DNA of 61,381 nucleotides from Candolleomyces eurysporus. Its lineage: Eukaryota > Basidiomycota > Agaricomycetes > Agaricales > Psathyrellaceae. The stretch spans positions 1 through 61,381 of the forward strand of contig JANBPK010001073.1 of assembly GCA_027579435.1 (NCBI GenBank), written 5' to 3'. A program made the position numbers and the translations under genes. The notes beneath the pieces are model-generated. The model had not been told where the DNA came from and searched no databases. It saw only the letters and a program-made list of their open reading frames with translations. Shown in pieces: positions 43,361-55,695 of this stretch (the first letter of the stretch is position 1; each line of letters begins with the position of its first letter).

Positions 43361-43518
43361 AGTGCTCCGGATCACGAGCACTATTTACATATGTTTGTAC
43401 ACCACTTTTCTTCTATTTCGTAGGATATACATTCTGCAGTAGGGTACAATATATAGGGATACGGACTTGGACTCAATCATCATTCCTTTTCACCCCCTCC
43501 TTGTCGTTACTCATAACA
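43354..43518 (+). repeat. Copia 3' LTR
   Basis: TGTTGTAAGTGC to ACTCATAACA, 165 bp, matching the 5' LTR at 38946-39111. Confidence 0.9.
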
Positions 43519-44564
43519 AAAAACCTTTTGTAGTTGCACTGCACCAAAATCAGGGGTGTGAGTATGGGGGTAGTGTAGAGTATTAAGAATTAGACTTATT
43601 CTTCTCTCTTGTTCACACTTATGCCAAGTAATTGAGGAGACTCAATTGTTGTGCAGTCAACCTATAAGGTTGTATCTTTATAGCTTTGATCTTTCTTTAA
43701 CTTAGTATCATGCCGCACAAGATAGAAGTCACAAAACCAGTCAATTGCAAATGCAAAGTAACACAAATAACACAGCAGTAATTCTCTGGGGAAAACTATG
43801 CTACAAGAGTCTGTTGTATATATACTATCTGGAGCCGTGCTTGGTAAATAGGTGTACACAAGATTTATAAATAAAAGAGTCCAAGCCCCTGTGTTATGGA
43901 TAAACTGATTTCTGTCATCCAAACCTATTCACTTACTCTCTCCTGTTCATATCTAAGCTTACTTGCCTTCTCCTTCTTCAAATTTTCTCTTTAAACATCT
44001 TTTAAGGACTTAATTGAATAATCTGAATAGTTGTAAAAGCCCTAAAAATACTTCTTTAGTTACTTGTATTGCTAGAACACTTGGATTGTCAATATAGTGA
44101 ACCTGTATGTTGCCTTGAACAAGTTTAGATCAAAATCCAAGCATGGAGGCGCGTGATCCAAAGTCCTGGAATCCCAGATCATTAGTTGCATGCACTTGAA
44201 AGTTTAATGATCAAAGCCAAGAATTTGCTCAAAAGCATGTGCACAAGCATTCTTGGCAAAACTCTCCATTTCAGAAGATTCCTACTACTGTTGGGAATCT
44301 TCTCAAGTATTCCATACACATCCTTACCTTGCTTGAAGACTCTAGATAGTCGTGTTATATTTACATATATAAGGAACAGTTTGATCTACAAATAGAATAA
44401 CCTTTTCCACTGTTATTATCAACCCCAGTCTTGTGCATAGCTTTGCACTGTGCAACATCTTATTACTAACACGTCACACTAGTCCTGAGATGGTACCTAA
44501 GTCAGCAATTACCTTTTACAAAGTTATACTCCTCCCCATCTCATGTTCAATTACTTGAATATCT
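43519..44564. other. AT-rich non-coding stretch
   Basis: Many short frames, strongly AT-rich, with no recognisable motif. Probably decayed repeat DNA. Confidence 0.45.
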
Positions 44565-45400
44565 CTATGTTATGGGGTACCTCAAGTTGTTCAGAGGTTC
44601 GACGATGCAAGATGAGGTACGAAGATTCACTGTGATGAGAAACAGTGAAAGGTGATATTGCTCGGTAAATCGGGGATCGGGAGGATGGTGACAGACGTTC
44701 AGGGAGATTACTGAGATTCTGGGACTTGGAGCGTAACGCTGCCAAGTATAAAGCGAATGAGAAAGGACACCTCTCTCACAAGTAGCTTCAGTGAGAAGGA
44801 TTTGTTGAGGGGGACTCGGGGGANGNANGAGNAGNAGGGNNNGNTNGNAGGGCGTCGCTNAGNGGGGTNCCTTCTGTTCGNAGAAGNTATTCTTGAAGNG
44901 GATTNAGGGAAGGGAATTCGAGGGATCGAAGTCCTTCTTCAATGTCGCGTAAGCGTGAGGACNACGACGTCGATGTAATTGATTACTCGGAGTTCGAAGG
45001 AGTTGGTGATGATTCTCTCTCCTGGATGACGTTCGAAGCACGTAATATCCACAATAGTTGTTCCTTCTTTGTAGCGAAGGGACCCAATTGACGTCGTAGC
45101 AGTAGGGTTCCTACCAGCTCTTGAGCAGACGGCGACAATAGGGAAACGTTGAGTGAATCGAATTGGACGAGGGGGTGCACGATCGGTATCGTGAGAAGCA
45201 CTTGGCCTAAGGTAAGGTCTATGCCTCCGACGAGAGGGATGTGAGGGACGATGTCGAGGCGAATGTACTCGTTGTTGAGCGTCCACTGTGTTCTCAACTT
45301 GAGCATACACAGGGTTAAGAAGTTGAGGAGTAGTCTGTCAGACACCAGGTACAAGTAGACGAGGTTTGATTCTCGAGAACAAGCTAAAGAACTACTACAC
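44565..45400 (-). repeat. Repeat-family fragment, copy 2, with low-quality patch
   Basis: Reverse-complement copy of the leader motif at 32016 (GATTCTCGAGAACAAGCTAA at 45368-45387). Minus-strand frames of about 120 codons (44939-45310, 44983-45354) are Arg/Pro/Ser-rich without known domains. A dense cluster of N's at 44823-44963 prevents any reliable reading there. Most likely the 5' part of a dispersed retroelement. Confidence 0.4.
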
Positions 45401-45759
45401 GGTTTAGCTCAGTATTTATACTACTTGAACTGATCGGGCAAGTCCAGGCTGGCTTGACTCAGATGACCAGCATTAGTGCTTCTACTGTTCCTACTTGATA
45501 GCTATCGGGTTCCATCGACTATTAATAGCAAAGAAGCAGGGTAAAAGGCAAAAGAAGCAGGGTAAAGGGAAACAAATGAGAAAAAGAACCACAGGGTTAA
45601 GGGTTTCCTCGGGCTAAGGGTTAAAACTGGGCAAAGGGGAAGATAACGTGCTACTAAGGAGAGAAGTCCGAGGGAGTCCGAGTCAAATACAAATAAACAA
45701 TGAAAAAAAAAGATATCCTAGGAGTTATTACATAACATGAAATCTCTCCGGTCGTTCGT

Positions 45760-46110
45760 TTCTCAGAGTCTTTGACTGAGCCAAATTGAGCTGAAGGGAG
45801 GCCAAGCAATAAGTAAGTACATACTAAAGGCTGGAAACAGACAGCGTTCGATTCATATGGTCTTAGGAGTCTGAAACCGTGACAGAGGGGATGAGAGCCT
45901 CTGTCTACTTGAAGGAATCTCAACAAAAACCTCTAGTAGCTCTATCATAGGCTCGTTTTAGGTCAAATGCCATCGCGAATTTGATGGAGAGTCAGAGAAA
46001 TTTGCACCCCGGCTGGTATTCAACTGAAACATCCATCTGTCCGTTTAGCTACCCAGACTAGCAAATCTGATATAGTGAGTATAGCGAATGGAAGAGCTGA
46101 GTTAGGGGTC
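45760..46110. repeat. Segmental repeat, copy C (weak)
   Basis: Shares words in the same order with the copies at 48560-49950 and 51840-52945: AGGCTGGAAACAGACAGCGT then CAGCGTTCGATTCAT near 45840-45855, and CTGTCCGTTTAGCTACCCA with ACTAGCAAATCTGA near 46038-46070. More diverged and shorter than the other two. Confidence 0.4.
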
Positions 46111-46205
46111 AGAAACCGGAGTAGAGACAGCGAGAAAGATAGCGAGAAATGTTGAACTTTACGTGAAACGGGCGTCTGATCTAGCGCTTAATCACTTACC
46201 TATCA

Positions 46206-46590
46206 TGTGACAAAGTACACGTATGGACACGTAGTTACACGTAGTGGTCTATTATTAGATAGGTCTGGACTTGGCCAGAAGTTTAACATACGTAGATATC
46301 ATGTTTCATGTACATCATACTACGTCATCCTTAGTCAGTAGCCTATTGTACTACGTCATAGGCTCAGTCAGCATGACGTGCTAAGCACGCAATGCTCAGT
46401 CAGCCAACTGGTGCACAGACCAGTTGAGTGACTTACTGTGACGTGACTGTCACATAGTAGAAACATATAAATAGCCCTCTTGTAGTAGCTAGTTTCTACA
46501 GAACAACTCATACTAACAAGTACTCTTCTACACACACTTACAGCACACTTCGCATCAACACCAACCTCTCACCTCCATCAAGCTACAGGC
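46206..46590 (+). other. Possible solo LTR or promoter with TATA box
   Basis: Begins TGTGACAAAGTACACG, contains many TACGTCAT/GTCAGCATGACG-type words, then ACATATAAATAGCCCTC (TATA box, about 46463-46479) followed by a CA-rich leader. This looks like an LTR U3/R region or a strong promoter. No matching partner LTR was seen. Confidence 0.35.
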
Positions 46591-48559
46591 AAGGTATGAT
46601 GTCAGATCATACTCAGTATTCTAGGGCTACGTTTCTGCGCAGGTTGTTCCCTTGTACTTGCAATGGCGAGTACAACAGGATCTCCCTCTTCTGCGAACAT
46701 GGCTATTCAACAAGAAAGACAGGAACGAGTAGCCACACTAATTGTAGCACGGCTGCCTTTGACATAAAAGCTTTGACTCATTTTTGGGACGGTCAATTGG
46801 AGTCCTCCTTCCGTACACCCATGTGTGCATGCCAGCTGACAGGATAAATGATTAAAAGCAGCTATTTGAGGAGTAGGACTCAGAAAAACGAGCGCCCGAC
46901 TCGATGCTCGGGAGGAATGTCACTGGTGGTATAGATGATACTCCAGTATCAAGAGAATAAATGAAACGATGAGCATAAATGAATGCGTTTGAGGGCTAGG
47001 TGAACGGGTGGCAGAATGAACAATATATGCAGTGAGAAAAGACAGAAGAACGATTAATTATCCTTCGAGCGAACGAAAGAACAGATAAGGAAAGCAAGAG
47101 GGGGTAGATAGCACACACCTTTTATCAACACCATCAACTCTGCTTACATTGCACTCCAATTTCGCAGCCATGAGCCAGATTTCGACGCCTTATCTGACGT
47201 GCTGAAGTGTTAGAAAGTATGACTTTGCGTCATTGGTATTAGTCAATGTTTATCATGAGCGAATAATTGGTAGACGAGCGGGCAGGTTGAACGAAAAACC
47301 AAATGATCACTTCAAGACCCTGGAAATCGACTCTACGGCTCTAGAATTAACGACATCAAACGAGAGTTCTATCCAACGGAAAACGAAAGAAGCAGTTCCC
47401 AGCCCAGGAAATCGAAAGGGTATCGAATTGGAATGGGCACGGCGGCGGGCTAAGATTGGAGCTTCAGGGTCGAAGAGAGAAAGAGAAGCCAAATACCAGA
47501 GAACGAAAACACTGACCCAAAATAGGAACGAATTAGAACGCGGAATTAAATCGAGCATGACATGAAAAACGAGGAAAACAAGGAAAGAAAGTCAGCGCTC
47601 ACGTGCAACAGAGGGATAACTCGAATCCTGACGCGTTTACTCAGAGAATCTCGAAAACAGGGAGCAAAACGAGCAACTACGTTCTGTAGAAGGGGGAAAA
47701 AGGAATAAGGATCATCTTCCAAACATGCAAAAGACACAAAAATTGAACAAAGAACGTTTGAAAACGAAAGTCGGAAGAACCTCGAATCAACAGCGACAAC
47801 TCAGAGCCCAGAGGAAACTCCCTCTCTCGACGCAACTCGGACTCAAATTCGACCAACGAGTTCAATCGAACTCATAGTCGGTGCCCTTTCTCGGAACATG
47901 GAGGCGCACGGTAGGGGATCTTTCAGGTCTGCCCAGATTGTGCCATTGTATCTCTCTCAATAAGCATGTGATATGGTCAACTGTGCGGTCGTCGAACCGG
48001 TCAGTCTTGGGCGCTTATGACATTGTGATGGAGGCTATGTAATAACAGGCCGAACAGGAATTGGAGAATTCGACTTGAGAGACTGTTTCTCACCACTAGT
48101 ATGAGCTGCACGAGATGCGACGTGTGATTCCGCACTGTCTCAAGAATGAGGTGACCTCGAGGTTCGAGCATAAGCGCCAAATCCCGTGCTCGATCCGACG
48201 AGCCCGACGAACCCGCATCTCGCCCGCGTTCAGATCGGTGTTTGCTCCAGGATTGGGCATCCCTACCCGCGAACGAGTCGAACGGGTCCTTTGCCGGGAT
48301 CAACGGGCACCGTGTGTTTCGGGTCGCCGGCGCCTATCTGGATTGAAGGCAATCTCCGCGCTGATTGGAGTGCAAGGCGACCGACGTGACGGAAACGTCC
48401 CTGACATTGGAACATCAGCTGCATCGTACACATGAGGTCCTCTAGGGCGAGTGTCCCCACACCGACATGGTCTCCTCTTCTTCGTTCTTCACAGCCTCTT
48501 GCTTGACCCTTCGTGTCTCACAGATCCCTGCTCAGAGAAATAGTGGTATTGCAAGGGAC
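46591..48559. other. No supportable gene
   Basis: Several 60-110 codon frames on both strands (46596-46847, 47233-47565, 48001-48303, 48115-48435) overlap one another and none has recognisable domains. Codon use and composition look unconstrained. Confidence 0.4.
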
Positions 48560-49950
48560 CACCTGCTGCAGTGGGTAGTAACGAAAGTTTGAGACGTACA
48601 GCGTTCAATTCATTGTGGTCCTCCGAGTCCGACTCTGCCCTATTGTAACGGAGCTGAGAGCATCTACGCCGAGTAGAAAGTCGGGTGAACGGTATAAGAC
48701 TTCAAGGAAGTGTCAAGACGTTTTGCATACCCACTCTCAGTCGATGGCTAACGTCCGTCTGTTAAGCTGCTCATAAGAGTAAATCTGGCGCGATCGTAGC
48801 TACAACGAACAGAAGAACTGATTTTCCCATGAGACACTGGGGTCGAGAAGGATAGGAAGACAGGCATGAGTAGTCACTGACCGTAATACTCGATCGCCTT
48901 TAACATCGCATGATTTGATGTTAGGATGGTTAAGTGAAGTGTATTTTTTGTACGCGCGTGTATATATGTCTGCCTGGGGATGGGATCAACCAAGGCGGAA
49001 CCGAGTGAATGGCGAAGTGGGCGGAAAGAAGGAGTCAAGATGGGAAAGACAGAGGACTGCTTGCCTGTGTAAAAGAAATCAGGATTGGGACTGTTGTAAT
49101 TACAGGCGAGTGAGAGAGAGCTCCTCCGGTTCGAACAAGCAATAGCACTTCGGGCATACAGCTTGGATAGACTCCGAACCATGAAGCCATGAGCTAATTT
49201 AGCATCTCTTGGGTCGGCGACAGTTCCCCTCGCCCATTTTTTGTGAAATTTTTCAATATCCGATGTCCGATTATTTATATATACTATAGCATATATTACG
49301 AGCTCCTGGAATACATCGAAAATCTGCTCATATTAGACGATACTCGAGCACAACACAAACCCCTTCCAAATAATCAAGCCACCTTTCGGCTCCTCTTCCT
49401 CCCCCACTAGGCGTTGTGGTAGGGGATCCTGGCGGAGTAGTAGATATGCTAGATTAGACTAGATCGCGAGTGTGATCCGCGTATTTAGTTGATGCCAGCG
49501 TGCCAGAATAGAGCATTGGATCCTTGCCCTCGACGCTATACGAGGTGCTCCTCACCTAGCTATCTGAGCCTACGCGGACTAGAGTGGTCTCCTGGACTAC
49601 TCCAGCGTCCCACTGAGTAGGTCGAGACCTTCTGAATAGGGTCCGAGCTCCTCTGAGCTGAAGGCATTGATAGAAAGAGTGCCGATGAAGCAGGTTCGCA
49701 CAAAACGCCCCCACGTTCCTTCTTCCCGAGGTCGTAGCGGAGGCGACCTGGTGCTGAGTTCCAGGTCACCCAACCCCCNGTTTCCAGCTCCCTGAACTCT
49801 TTCAACTCGGCGGTGGTGCCTTTCGTCTCCTCGCCTTCGGCTATGTTCAGGGTTTGTCGACGCAGACGGGGTGTCTCAATAGAATTATCCGAGGAATATG
49901 GTCTTGGCCATTGGTGACCCAATTCAGTACCCAATCCATATCAATCCTAG
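48560..49950. repeat. Segmental repeat, copy A
   Basis: Shares a collinear series of words with 51840-52945: GCATACCCACTCTCAGTCG versus GCATGCCCACTGGCAGTCG, AGTCACTGACCGTAATACTC versus AGTCACTGATCGTAATACTC, GATGGGAAAGAC versus AATGGGAAAGAC, GGCGACAGTTCCCCTCGCCC versus GGCGAGCGTTCCTCTCGTCC, and GAGCTCCTCTGAG near the end. Minus-strand frames in both contain TKGTTAELKEFRELE / TKGATLQLRALRKLE. The gene of the 503-aa membrane protein lies between the two copies. Confidence 0.7.
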
Positions 49951-50121
49951 GGTCTGAGCGCTTGACAGCTTTGGATGGACCTCGCTTAACAGTGAAAGCA
50001 GTGTATTCAAATATTACACCATTTTCTAATTAAGGGCAAACGTGACGTTGTGTTACAGCATGCTCAAGCGAAAATTGAAAGAGACAGAACCTAGGCAAAC
50101 GACTGTATTATGGACTGAAAA

Positions 50122-51797
50122 ATGTCAACGTGCAGACCGTGTGCTTTATGCTGCGGCACGCACCTTCATCTTCACCCTACAAGAATAGAGCTTCACCGCA
50201 CACGTAGGCTCGTCACCTTTCCCCTGATGATCCTTCTTTTCCTCACTCTTCACTACCTATACGGTCTGGCTTCCACAGCCCCCACCGGCGACTTTCCCAC
50301 GATGACTCTCGAGTCAGCCGATGGGTCTGGCGTGGAAGTCTATAGAACCGACTACAGGTCGACGGCTGAGATCGTCACGAGCTGTTTTTCAACCATCTTG
50401 TTATGCACTTGGTTCACGATTCACCCCGACGTTTGCGGATATCGGTCGACTTGGAGGCAGATAACTGGAAGAAAGCTGGAGTTATTCGTCTGGGCGCTGT
50501 TGATACCTGAGCTGGTCATGATGTGGGCATGCAACCAGTGGCTTGGGGCACGCAGGGTGTGCAAATGCCTAGGAAAAGGTGTGGCGTAGCATGCTTTATA
50601 ACCCCAAGCTGACATTCTATATTTAGAGGCAGGATGGACGCTGGTCGAAGGCCATTTCTTCCAAATGGGCGGTGTCTGGATCTGCGATGAGCGTGGAGAA
50701 CACACGACATGTGGCCCTAAGCGTGGCCTGTTCCAGGCTCCAAATGCTGACATGCAGTACCGTCTACGGGAGACCACCACTCTGGAAGAGATTACGGATC
50801 GCAGCAAGAGTGACGGCCTATCCAAAACGATTGTCCTCGCTCAAACTACATGGTTCACCATTCAGTGTATAGCCAGGGCAGTGCAGGGCTTAGCATTCAC
50901 CGAGCTAGAAATAGTCGCCTTGGCTTACACTATCTTGAACGGTGTGATGTGTTTTTTTTGGTGGAACAAGCCCCTGGACGTTCAATGCCCGGTTGTGATA
51001 CATTGGAGCGGCTCCAGAATCGTTGAACGAAGGCAAATAGAATCTGTTGCTGTGGACTCGGAACAAGACCCAAACGGTAGATGGGGACGTCTAAAGGAGT
51101 GGCTTCGTTCCACTTGTCGGAAGGTCTCTAATGACCTAATACCAGGTTTGTTAGAAATATTGGTCTTGTCTTGGTAGCACTGAAACCAATCTTAAGTGCA
51201 GCCTCTACGGTCAAGACCTCGTTCGACAAGCCTCACGCTGTCCTTGCAAAAATACCCGGGCATCTCTTTCAAGGTTCGTCCCCTGTTCAAATCACATAAT
51301 ATGTAAGAGAGCTGAAATAACGGTGAACCAAAGCCGTCCAGCACATACGCAGATCGATGGTCTCTTTGATGGTGCCACACGACGGAGCCGATTCTTATGA
51401 GGCGCCTTACTTCGCTTATGTCGACGATCGACAACGAAGCTTCATCATTTCTTCTGTCATAGTCTCCCTTCTTGCCTCGCTGTTCGGTGTGATCCACTGT
51501 ATCAGCTGGTCATTCACCTTCCCCAGCTCCGCCTTCCAGATTCAGTGGAGGATCTGTTCGATCTTCATAACCGTTTCCCCCATGCTTGCAGCATGTTGGC
51601 TGGTCCTCCATCTGTTCCCTTATTTTCGGCGCTGGATCCAGCTGAATACGCCTCTCGTCATTTCCTTTTCCGCGTTGTTCCTTATGTACATAGCCGCTCG
51701 CATTATTCTCCTTGTTATAGCATTCCGTAGCCTCTCCACAATTCCTGCCACGGGGCACCAGTCGATTGAGTGGACTGACTTTATACCACACATTTAG
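50122..51797 (+). CDS. Multipass membrane protein of agaricomycete-specific family, 503 aa
   Basis: Four exons join in phase: 50122-50578, 50627-51145, 51202-51273 and 51334-51797 (1512 nt). About seven or eight hydrophobic helices are visible: LVTFPLMILLFLTLHYLYGL, FSTILLCTWFTIHP, LFVWALLIPELVMMWACNQW, TWFTIQCIARAVQG, LEIVALAYTILNGVMCFFWW, then FIISSVIVSLLASLFGVIHC, IFITVSPMLAACWLVLHL and ISFSALFLMYIAARIILLVI. Conserved phrases such as IPELVMMWACNQWLGAR, EITDRSKSDGLSKTIVLAQT, and WWNKPLDVQCPV are hallmarks of a large family I have seen expanded in mushroom genomes. Its function is unknown to me; transport or sensing at a membrane would be guesses. The start could also be a later Met, since the first 30 residues are Cys/His-rich. 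Apparently intact. Confidence 0.82.
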
Positions 51798-51839
51798 CTA
51801 TATACCTCTTTCAACTTCGCTTAATTTTTAATTCCGTAG

Positions 51840-52945
51840 AGCCATTATCAATAGGGCGGTGGAGGCCAAGTCGGACAGCATGCAATTTATCATGGTTTTC
51901 CGAGCTCGACATTTCCTGAATCTACCGTGACGGATCTGAAAGTGTCTGCCTACTCATAGCCATCCCAGCCAAAATCTCTAGTGACTCCATCAGCGAGTCG
52001 GCGAGTCAAAAGTTCGTCGAACGGCATTGCGAATTCGAGAAAGTATCAAACCCTTTGCATGCCCACTGGCAGTCGGTTGGCCAGCGTCCGTCCGTTTGAC
52101 TACTCGTGCTAGTAGATCTGACGGTCATAATTGCGACGGATGGAATGACTGACTTTGCATCAGACTCCAGGGTCACTGGAGAAGTAAAGAAGACAAAAAT
52201 GAGGAGTCACTGATCGTAATACTCGATTGCCTTTGACATCGCCGCCTTGGTTCGTTTTCGGTCTTTCGTCCGCGGGTGTTTGCCAGGCGGCGGGAGGACC
52301 CAAGGTGGAATGGAGGGAATGAAGAAGTGAATGGGAAGGAAGGAATTAAAATGGGAAAGACGAGGTTAAGAGAGAGCGTGGAAGAGTGGAGCTCCTCCGA
52401 AGCTAACAAGCAAACGAATCGCCGACCGTGCATCGAATGTGGCATCTCCTACGTCGGCGAGCGTTCCTCTCGTCCATCCTTTATGACACTATTCAACGGC
52501 CGGTAAACGATGAATCATGAATATTATAGAATGCATTACGAGTTGCTGCCGAATTACACCGAAAATCTACCTACATATGACCCACTTCCTCCCCCGCTCG
52601 GCGTCCCATTCCTAAATGGGCGACGAGCTCCTCTGAGTCAAAGGCGACGACGTCGATCGCAAGGTGCCGAGGGAACGAGTTCAGACAACATCCGACGCTC
52701 CCTAGTCTTCCTGTGGTCGTGGCGAGGGTGACCTGAGGCTGAACCCCTGATCGCCCAGACCCGTGTTCCAACTTCCTCAACGCTCTCAACTGGAGAGTGG
52801 CGCCCTTGGTCTGCCCACCTTTGCCGTGGTAGAAGTACAACTGAGTTCCGTGGACACTGAGGTTGAGCGGAAAGGGAGCGAGCGAACCCAGCTGCCGAGG
52901 CGGTCGTTGACTGCAGTGAAGTTTGTGAAGAGACAGGCGAGGCAT
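51840..52945. repeat. Segmental repeat, copy B
   Basis: See copy A at 48560-49950. This copy has lost the N but keeps the same word order and direction, so the pair is a direct repeat spaced by about 3.3 kb. The minus-strand frame 52571-52945 may be a remnant of a coding exon, without recognisable domain. Confidence 0.7.
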
Positions 52946-54424
52946 TAGAAGATCTGAGATTTTAGGAGGAGAGCTGGCCTGTCAATTTCAAAGGGGCGTT
53001 TGCTCTGATTTTGGGGAGTTGACTGAGTAGCGAAAGTGATGGCGTATAACCTTACATGACAGTCAGTCGCTCAGATGAGATGTTCGCCAAAACGCCAGCG
53101 CTCGCAACAGGGCAAATGTCGAGGCCAAGTTTGACGTCTTCAACGATCGAGGGGAGCGAGTGACCTTGGGCTGGGGAGGCGTTTAGGCCTGCGTTTATAG
53201 AGCATAGGTGGTTAGAGAAAGTGAGAGAAGGAACAGGCAGGACGACGCACTGGGAAGAATCTGGGGTCCCTTCATAATCGACCCACCCAAAACACCACCC
53301 ACACACAACCCTTTCGGCAACACGTATTCGGGGAGTGAAACGGCAATGGTGATGGAGTCTTCGACTAGGATCGTGCAGGCTTTCTATAGCCATAAGCATA
53401 GGCGACAGAGGGTAGGGAGACGGCGAACGAGCTGACGCAGACTATGAGGCATGCCAGTGCAGAACGGGCCTGTGTTGCTGCTGGAATCCAGTGGCAGCGT
53501 TGAGTACAGATTCAGGGCTAGTGGTAGAGGTCAGAGCTTGGTTCGATCGTAGCAGCGCATCCTCGTGGGAATCCAAATCTTCGGCTTGCCGGCAAAGACA
53601 CCGCCTTGAGGGCATGGCTGCTTGCAAGAGGCAGCAGATTCTCCGATCCAGGACCCCTTCCCACCCAATCGACCCTGAGCATGATCCCAACATGGAACAT
53701 TCCGAACACCGGCAGACAAGGCGATCAGTCTACGGCTGAACGGCAACTCGCGCCATGTAGGAGAACACTCTGGCAAGTGACGAAGACATATCTGTATAAA
53801 TGAACATAATACAAATGTACAGAGCTAAGTTTACCAAAGATCAAGTTATATGCTACGTTCAAATCAGAAGCAGAAAGAAAAGAGCGTCAAGAGTGGAATT
53901 GTACTACATTCGAGAATAGATAACACAGATTCATTAGAAAAAGAGGAGAGTGGGGTTCGAGCTAACGGATGGTGAAGGGGCGGAAGGCAAAGTTAAAGGT
54001 GGTAAATATAATACTAGATACAAGTACAAAGATGCATTGTGGCGGAATTGAGGAAGAGATACGACGCGAAACGAGTGTGGGCAAACGGTAACGTTGACGA
54101 GTCGGTGACTACCTGCCGCTAACAAATTATGCCGCTCGCAATCAGCGACGGCAGTTGCAAACAAGCCACGCTTGACTTCCTGATCTGGGAGGGTAGGGGG
54201 CTTGCTAAAGATGTCTGTGTCTCAAAATATAAATAAAATAATAAAATAATCGAAGGGAAAGAGAAAAATAAGAGAAGAGAAAGAGTTTTAGCCTACCTTG
54301 ATAGCAACTCACAGTCCAAAGGGCAAGCTGGTTTTGCCTGTCGTTAAGGTAAGAGAGTGCGGCCGGTCAGGGAGCAGCAGTTCCCAAATGGGAAATTACT
54401 AATATCCAGACCACAGCCACACAG
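52946..54424. other. No firmly supported gene
   Basis: A minus-strand frame at 53052-53399 reads smoothly (for example SLPSIVEDVKLGLDICPVAS) and could be an exon of an unknown protein, but no start or splice partner is convincing. The rest (53800-54420) is AT-rich. Confidence 0.35.
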
Positions 54425-55067
54425 TTAGGGAATTCCCTAAGACTCCCTACCTCGTCAAATAATCACCAGCAGCAGAAAAACTCCAGAAATAATCGTGAAG
54501 CCTTGTGTCATTTTTAGAGGCTCTCTGACAAAATTTTGGAGGAATACGCCAAGGTCTAAATTTCGTATAAGCATTTCTTCTGATTTCCCTAGTGGATCTT
54601 GATAAGATATGATAAGCCAGGTTGATCCGTTGCTGAGTTCCACGCTGGCAGGGACCCTCCCATACAGTTCGTGCAAGTTCTTGGCGCACAATGAGCCATT
54701 TCTCTCGCGGCTTTTTGCGTTGGAAGCGCGAATTTCTAACAACAAGAATGAGCCCTAACACAATTGAACAGCTAAAAGTGCCACAATTGGGTGTTCTTTC
54801 TTGTATCTAAGAGGCTGGAATATTGAGTAGTATTTGCATGATATCTTAGTGAGTTCCCAAGTGCTCCTCTTTGTGTTTTTTGCGTTGAGAGCAGAAAATT
54901 TCTGCAATTAGAATGAGTCCCTGAATGCTAAAATTGAACCATTAGATGCACTGAAATTGTGTTGAGATCTTTCAGGCTCACAATGCTGGAAACTTGAGTT
55001 GTGTTTTCATGTTTTTGTGGCATTCTTTTGCTCTTTCCTCTCATTCTTTTTGAAATGTGCTCCTACA

Positions 55068-55310
55068 GTGTGTAGAAACCTGTAAGTACTATATATGCCT
55101 TGTAAACCACTTCAACAGGCCAGAAACTATCATTTAGCTTCAAGTTGAATTTCCAAACCAGACTTTCCTCAGAATGAAACTGTTCTCCTGCAGCAGTATG
55201 AATCCATTTCAGCTAATATAAGTGTACAACTCCTTCCTATAGCAATACAATACAGTCTATGCGAGTCAAACTACTCCAGTCCCTGCCCCTGATTCTTGAG
55301 TGCAAGATCC
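55068..55310. repeat. About 240-bp direct repeat, first copy
   Basis: Shares long stretches with 55456-55695: TTCAACAGGCCAGAAACT, AGTTGAATTTCCAAACCAGA, ATGAATCCATTTCAGCT and CTATAGCAATACAATACA, in the same order and orientation, offset about 388 bp. Confidence 0.85.
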
Positions 55311-55455
55311 AACTTTGGCTACCTACCCTGTACCCCTGGCCTAATTACATAGCAGCCAACCATGTCAGAGAAATAATATTGCCCACTACCTCCACCCTAA
55401 GCTCTCTAATACCCCAGTTCTCCATTGGCTCTTGTTCTTTATTGAGGTTGCTCCC

Positions 55456-55695
55456 ACAGTGTGCTCAAATCTCTCAATACTGGATATACCTTGTAAAATC
55501 AATTCAACAGGCCAGAAACTGTCATCCAGCTAAGTTGAATTTCCAAACCAGACTCTCCTCAGAATGAGCATATTCTCCTGTAGCAGCATGAATCCATTTC
55601 AGCTCATATCAGTGTACAGTACTTCTTCCTATAGCAATACAATACAATCTACACTAGTCAAACCACCCTAGTCCCTGCCCCTAGTTCTTGAGTAG
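55456..55695. repeat. About 240-bp direct repeat, second copy
   Basis: Partner of 55068-55310. Confidence 0.85.

Larger units (their letters stand above)
38946..43518 (+). mobile_element. Ty1/copia LTR retrotransposon, degenerate
   Basis: Complete in outline: 5' LTR, tRNA primer site, gag, protease, integrase, reverse transcriptase, RNase H, polypurine tract, 3' LTR. The order integrase before reverse transcriptase defines the copia superfamily. The frame is broken by in-frame stops (39445 TGA, a TAA near 40751, 41670 TAA, 43209 TGA) and a frameshift near 40700. The flanking five bases do not match (GAAGG left, AAAAA right), so no target-site duplication is visible. Confidence 0.92.

Noticed and set aside
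38941..43523. Target-site duplication around the copia element
   Set aside because: The five bases left (GAAGG) and right (AAAAA) do not match.
46596..48435. Several 60-110 codon frames
   Set aside because: Mutually overlapping and without recognisable motifs; probably chance frames.
49560..49934. Minus-strand frame sharing TKG..L..LR.LE with 52571-52945
   Set aside because: The similarity follows from the DNA-level segmental repeat; without a start, splice partner or known domain a gene cannot be claimed.
53491..53776. Five overlapping frames on both strands
   Set aside because: A GC-rich patch open in several frames at once, which is not evidence for coding.
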